Source: Guillardia theta CCMP2712 (lineage: Eukaryota; Cryptophyceae; Pyrenomonadales; Geminigeraceae). Taken from it: a DNA stretch of 64,000 nt. Positions 63,242 through 64,000 of this stretch are shown one piece after another; the first letter of the stretch is position 1, and every line of letters begins with the position of its first letter. The position numbers were made by a program, and so were the translations under genes. The stretch lies in NCBI RefSeq assembly GCF_000315625.1, contig NW_005434615.1, positions 352,305 through 416,304 on the forward strand, in the 5' to 3' direction. The notes under the pieces are model-generated. The model did not search any database, was not told where the DNA came from, and worked only from the letters and a program-made list of their open reading frames with translations.

Positions 63242-64000
63242 GAGCAGCAGGAGCAGCAGCAGCAGGAGAGCAGGAGGAGAGAAGGAGAGTTAGGAGAGAG
63301 TGAGGAGGCGAGTGTTCTTTGCCGCCCCCATCCAACCCCGTTCACACCAACACCTCCTCTCCTCTCCTCTCCTCTCCTCCTCCCCCTCCCCTCCCTCTCC
63401 CCTCCCCTCCCCTCCCCTCCCCTCCCCTCCTCCTCTTGTTCTCTTCCTCTTCATCGTATACGTCAGCGGGATAGAGGATGTCTTCTAGCCTGTGCTTCAA
63501 CAGAGGAGGAGGAGGATGGTTCATGCTGGAGAGAGGGCAAGCAGCAAGCGGCATGCTGGCCGTTACGAGGCCAGTAAGCATGAGGAGGAGGAACAGCGGA
63601 GAGAGAAGCTGCGGGGCCAAGGAAGGGGAAGGGGAGCTGTGGCTCGATCTGAACCCTGGCATGCCCAGAAGCAGCGCTCGCCTCCTGTGGACGTTCAGAG
63701 TCGCTCCTTCGCTCACAGCCCTCGCCTCCCTCGGCCTCCTCGCCTCCTTCCTCTCTCCTCCTTCCTCCCCACCTCCCTTGCAGCTCCTGCTCGATGCTTC
63801 CAGGTTCGCTTTCATGCTGCATGTTGTAGCCGGTGTGGCGGCATCGACGTGCACGGGAGGAGGGCTGGGGAGTAGGAGCAGGAGCTTTGCCGCAGGCTTC
63901 CTCTCCGGTTTCATCTGCATCGACGATCTACTCAAGAGGAGGGACGATGGATGGAGACAGCGAGAAGGAGGGGGGGGGGAGGGGGAGGAGGAGGGGGGGA
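62881..64000. repeat. Low-complexity right end: CT-, GCA- and C-rich arrays
   Basis: (CCCT)n, (CTCCT)n at 62,955-63,050, GGAGCA/GCA arrays at 63,135-63,260, (CCCCT)n at 63,357-63,430. From 63,480 complexity rises, and a minus-strand frame includes one hydrophobic stretch (LLSPLFLLLMLTGLV), but it has no ATG-led, domain-supported gene. A gene starting beyond the window cannot be excluded. Confidence 0.5.

Noticed and set aside
62698-63577. 292-codon plus-strand frame of Ser, Pro, Gln and Glu runs
   Set aside because: Entirely microsatellite-encoded and overlaps the first ABITRAM exon and intron on the other strand.

Overview
The window is nuclear DNA of a protist with many short GT-AG introns (mostly 45-200 bp). 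I read it as a secondary-plastid alga, most likely a cryptophyte such as Guillardia theta. Three things point that way. There is a flagellar gene (CFAP221). A plastid-type D27-like enzyme has a signal peptide whose predicted cleavage falls just before Phe. Two housekeeping nuclear-function proteins (NTF2 and SDA1) carry secretory leaders, as expected if they serve a nucleomorph compartment. The species is an inference.

Layout. 1-8,159 (-): one uninterrupted reading frame of at least 2,719 codons for a secreted protein of tandem Ig-like repeats; it runs off the left edge. 8.6-9.8 kb (-): secreted ankyrin protein. 11.3-13.1 kb (+): LAMMER/CLK kinase. 13.5-14.9 kb (-): membrane-anchored coiled-coil protein. 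16.5-22.2 kb (-): a head-to-tail cluster consisting of an intronless 1,338-residue CHAT protease / SAM-like / SF1 helicase fusion, a small unknown gene, and a broken partial paralog of the fusion's N-terminal domain. 23.1-26.0 kb: Myb/SANT-like protein (+) and TORTIFOLIA1-like HEAT protein (-). 27.0-32.4 kb (-): many-exon SDA1 with a Tudor-like exon set inside its span.

From 27 to 62.9 kb fifteen genes strictly alternate strand: SDA1(-), EF-hand/LRR(+), NTF2(-), sulfatase-like(+), D27-like(-), DHRS12(+), coiled-coil(-), methyltransferase(+), phosphomannomutase(-), V-ATPase c(+), thioredoxin/PDI(-), CFAP221(+), glycine-rich(-), aspartic protease(+), ABITRAM(-). Where both ends are resolved, the 3' ends lie 58-240 bp apart, while divergent 5' ends lie about 0.36-1.5 kb apart.

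Between genes there are two recurring non-coding classes. One is G/C-tract DNA whose G-rich strand is the coding strand of the adjacent downstream gene, switching polarity in the middle of divergent spacers. The other is very GC-rich islands, two of which share an ~80-bp core. Simple tandem repeats are abundant, mostly inside introns. I saw no tRNA, rRNA or CRISPR array. Splice sites were placed by eye using GT-AG, phase and family conservation; all phases quoted were checked by counting.
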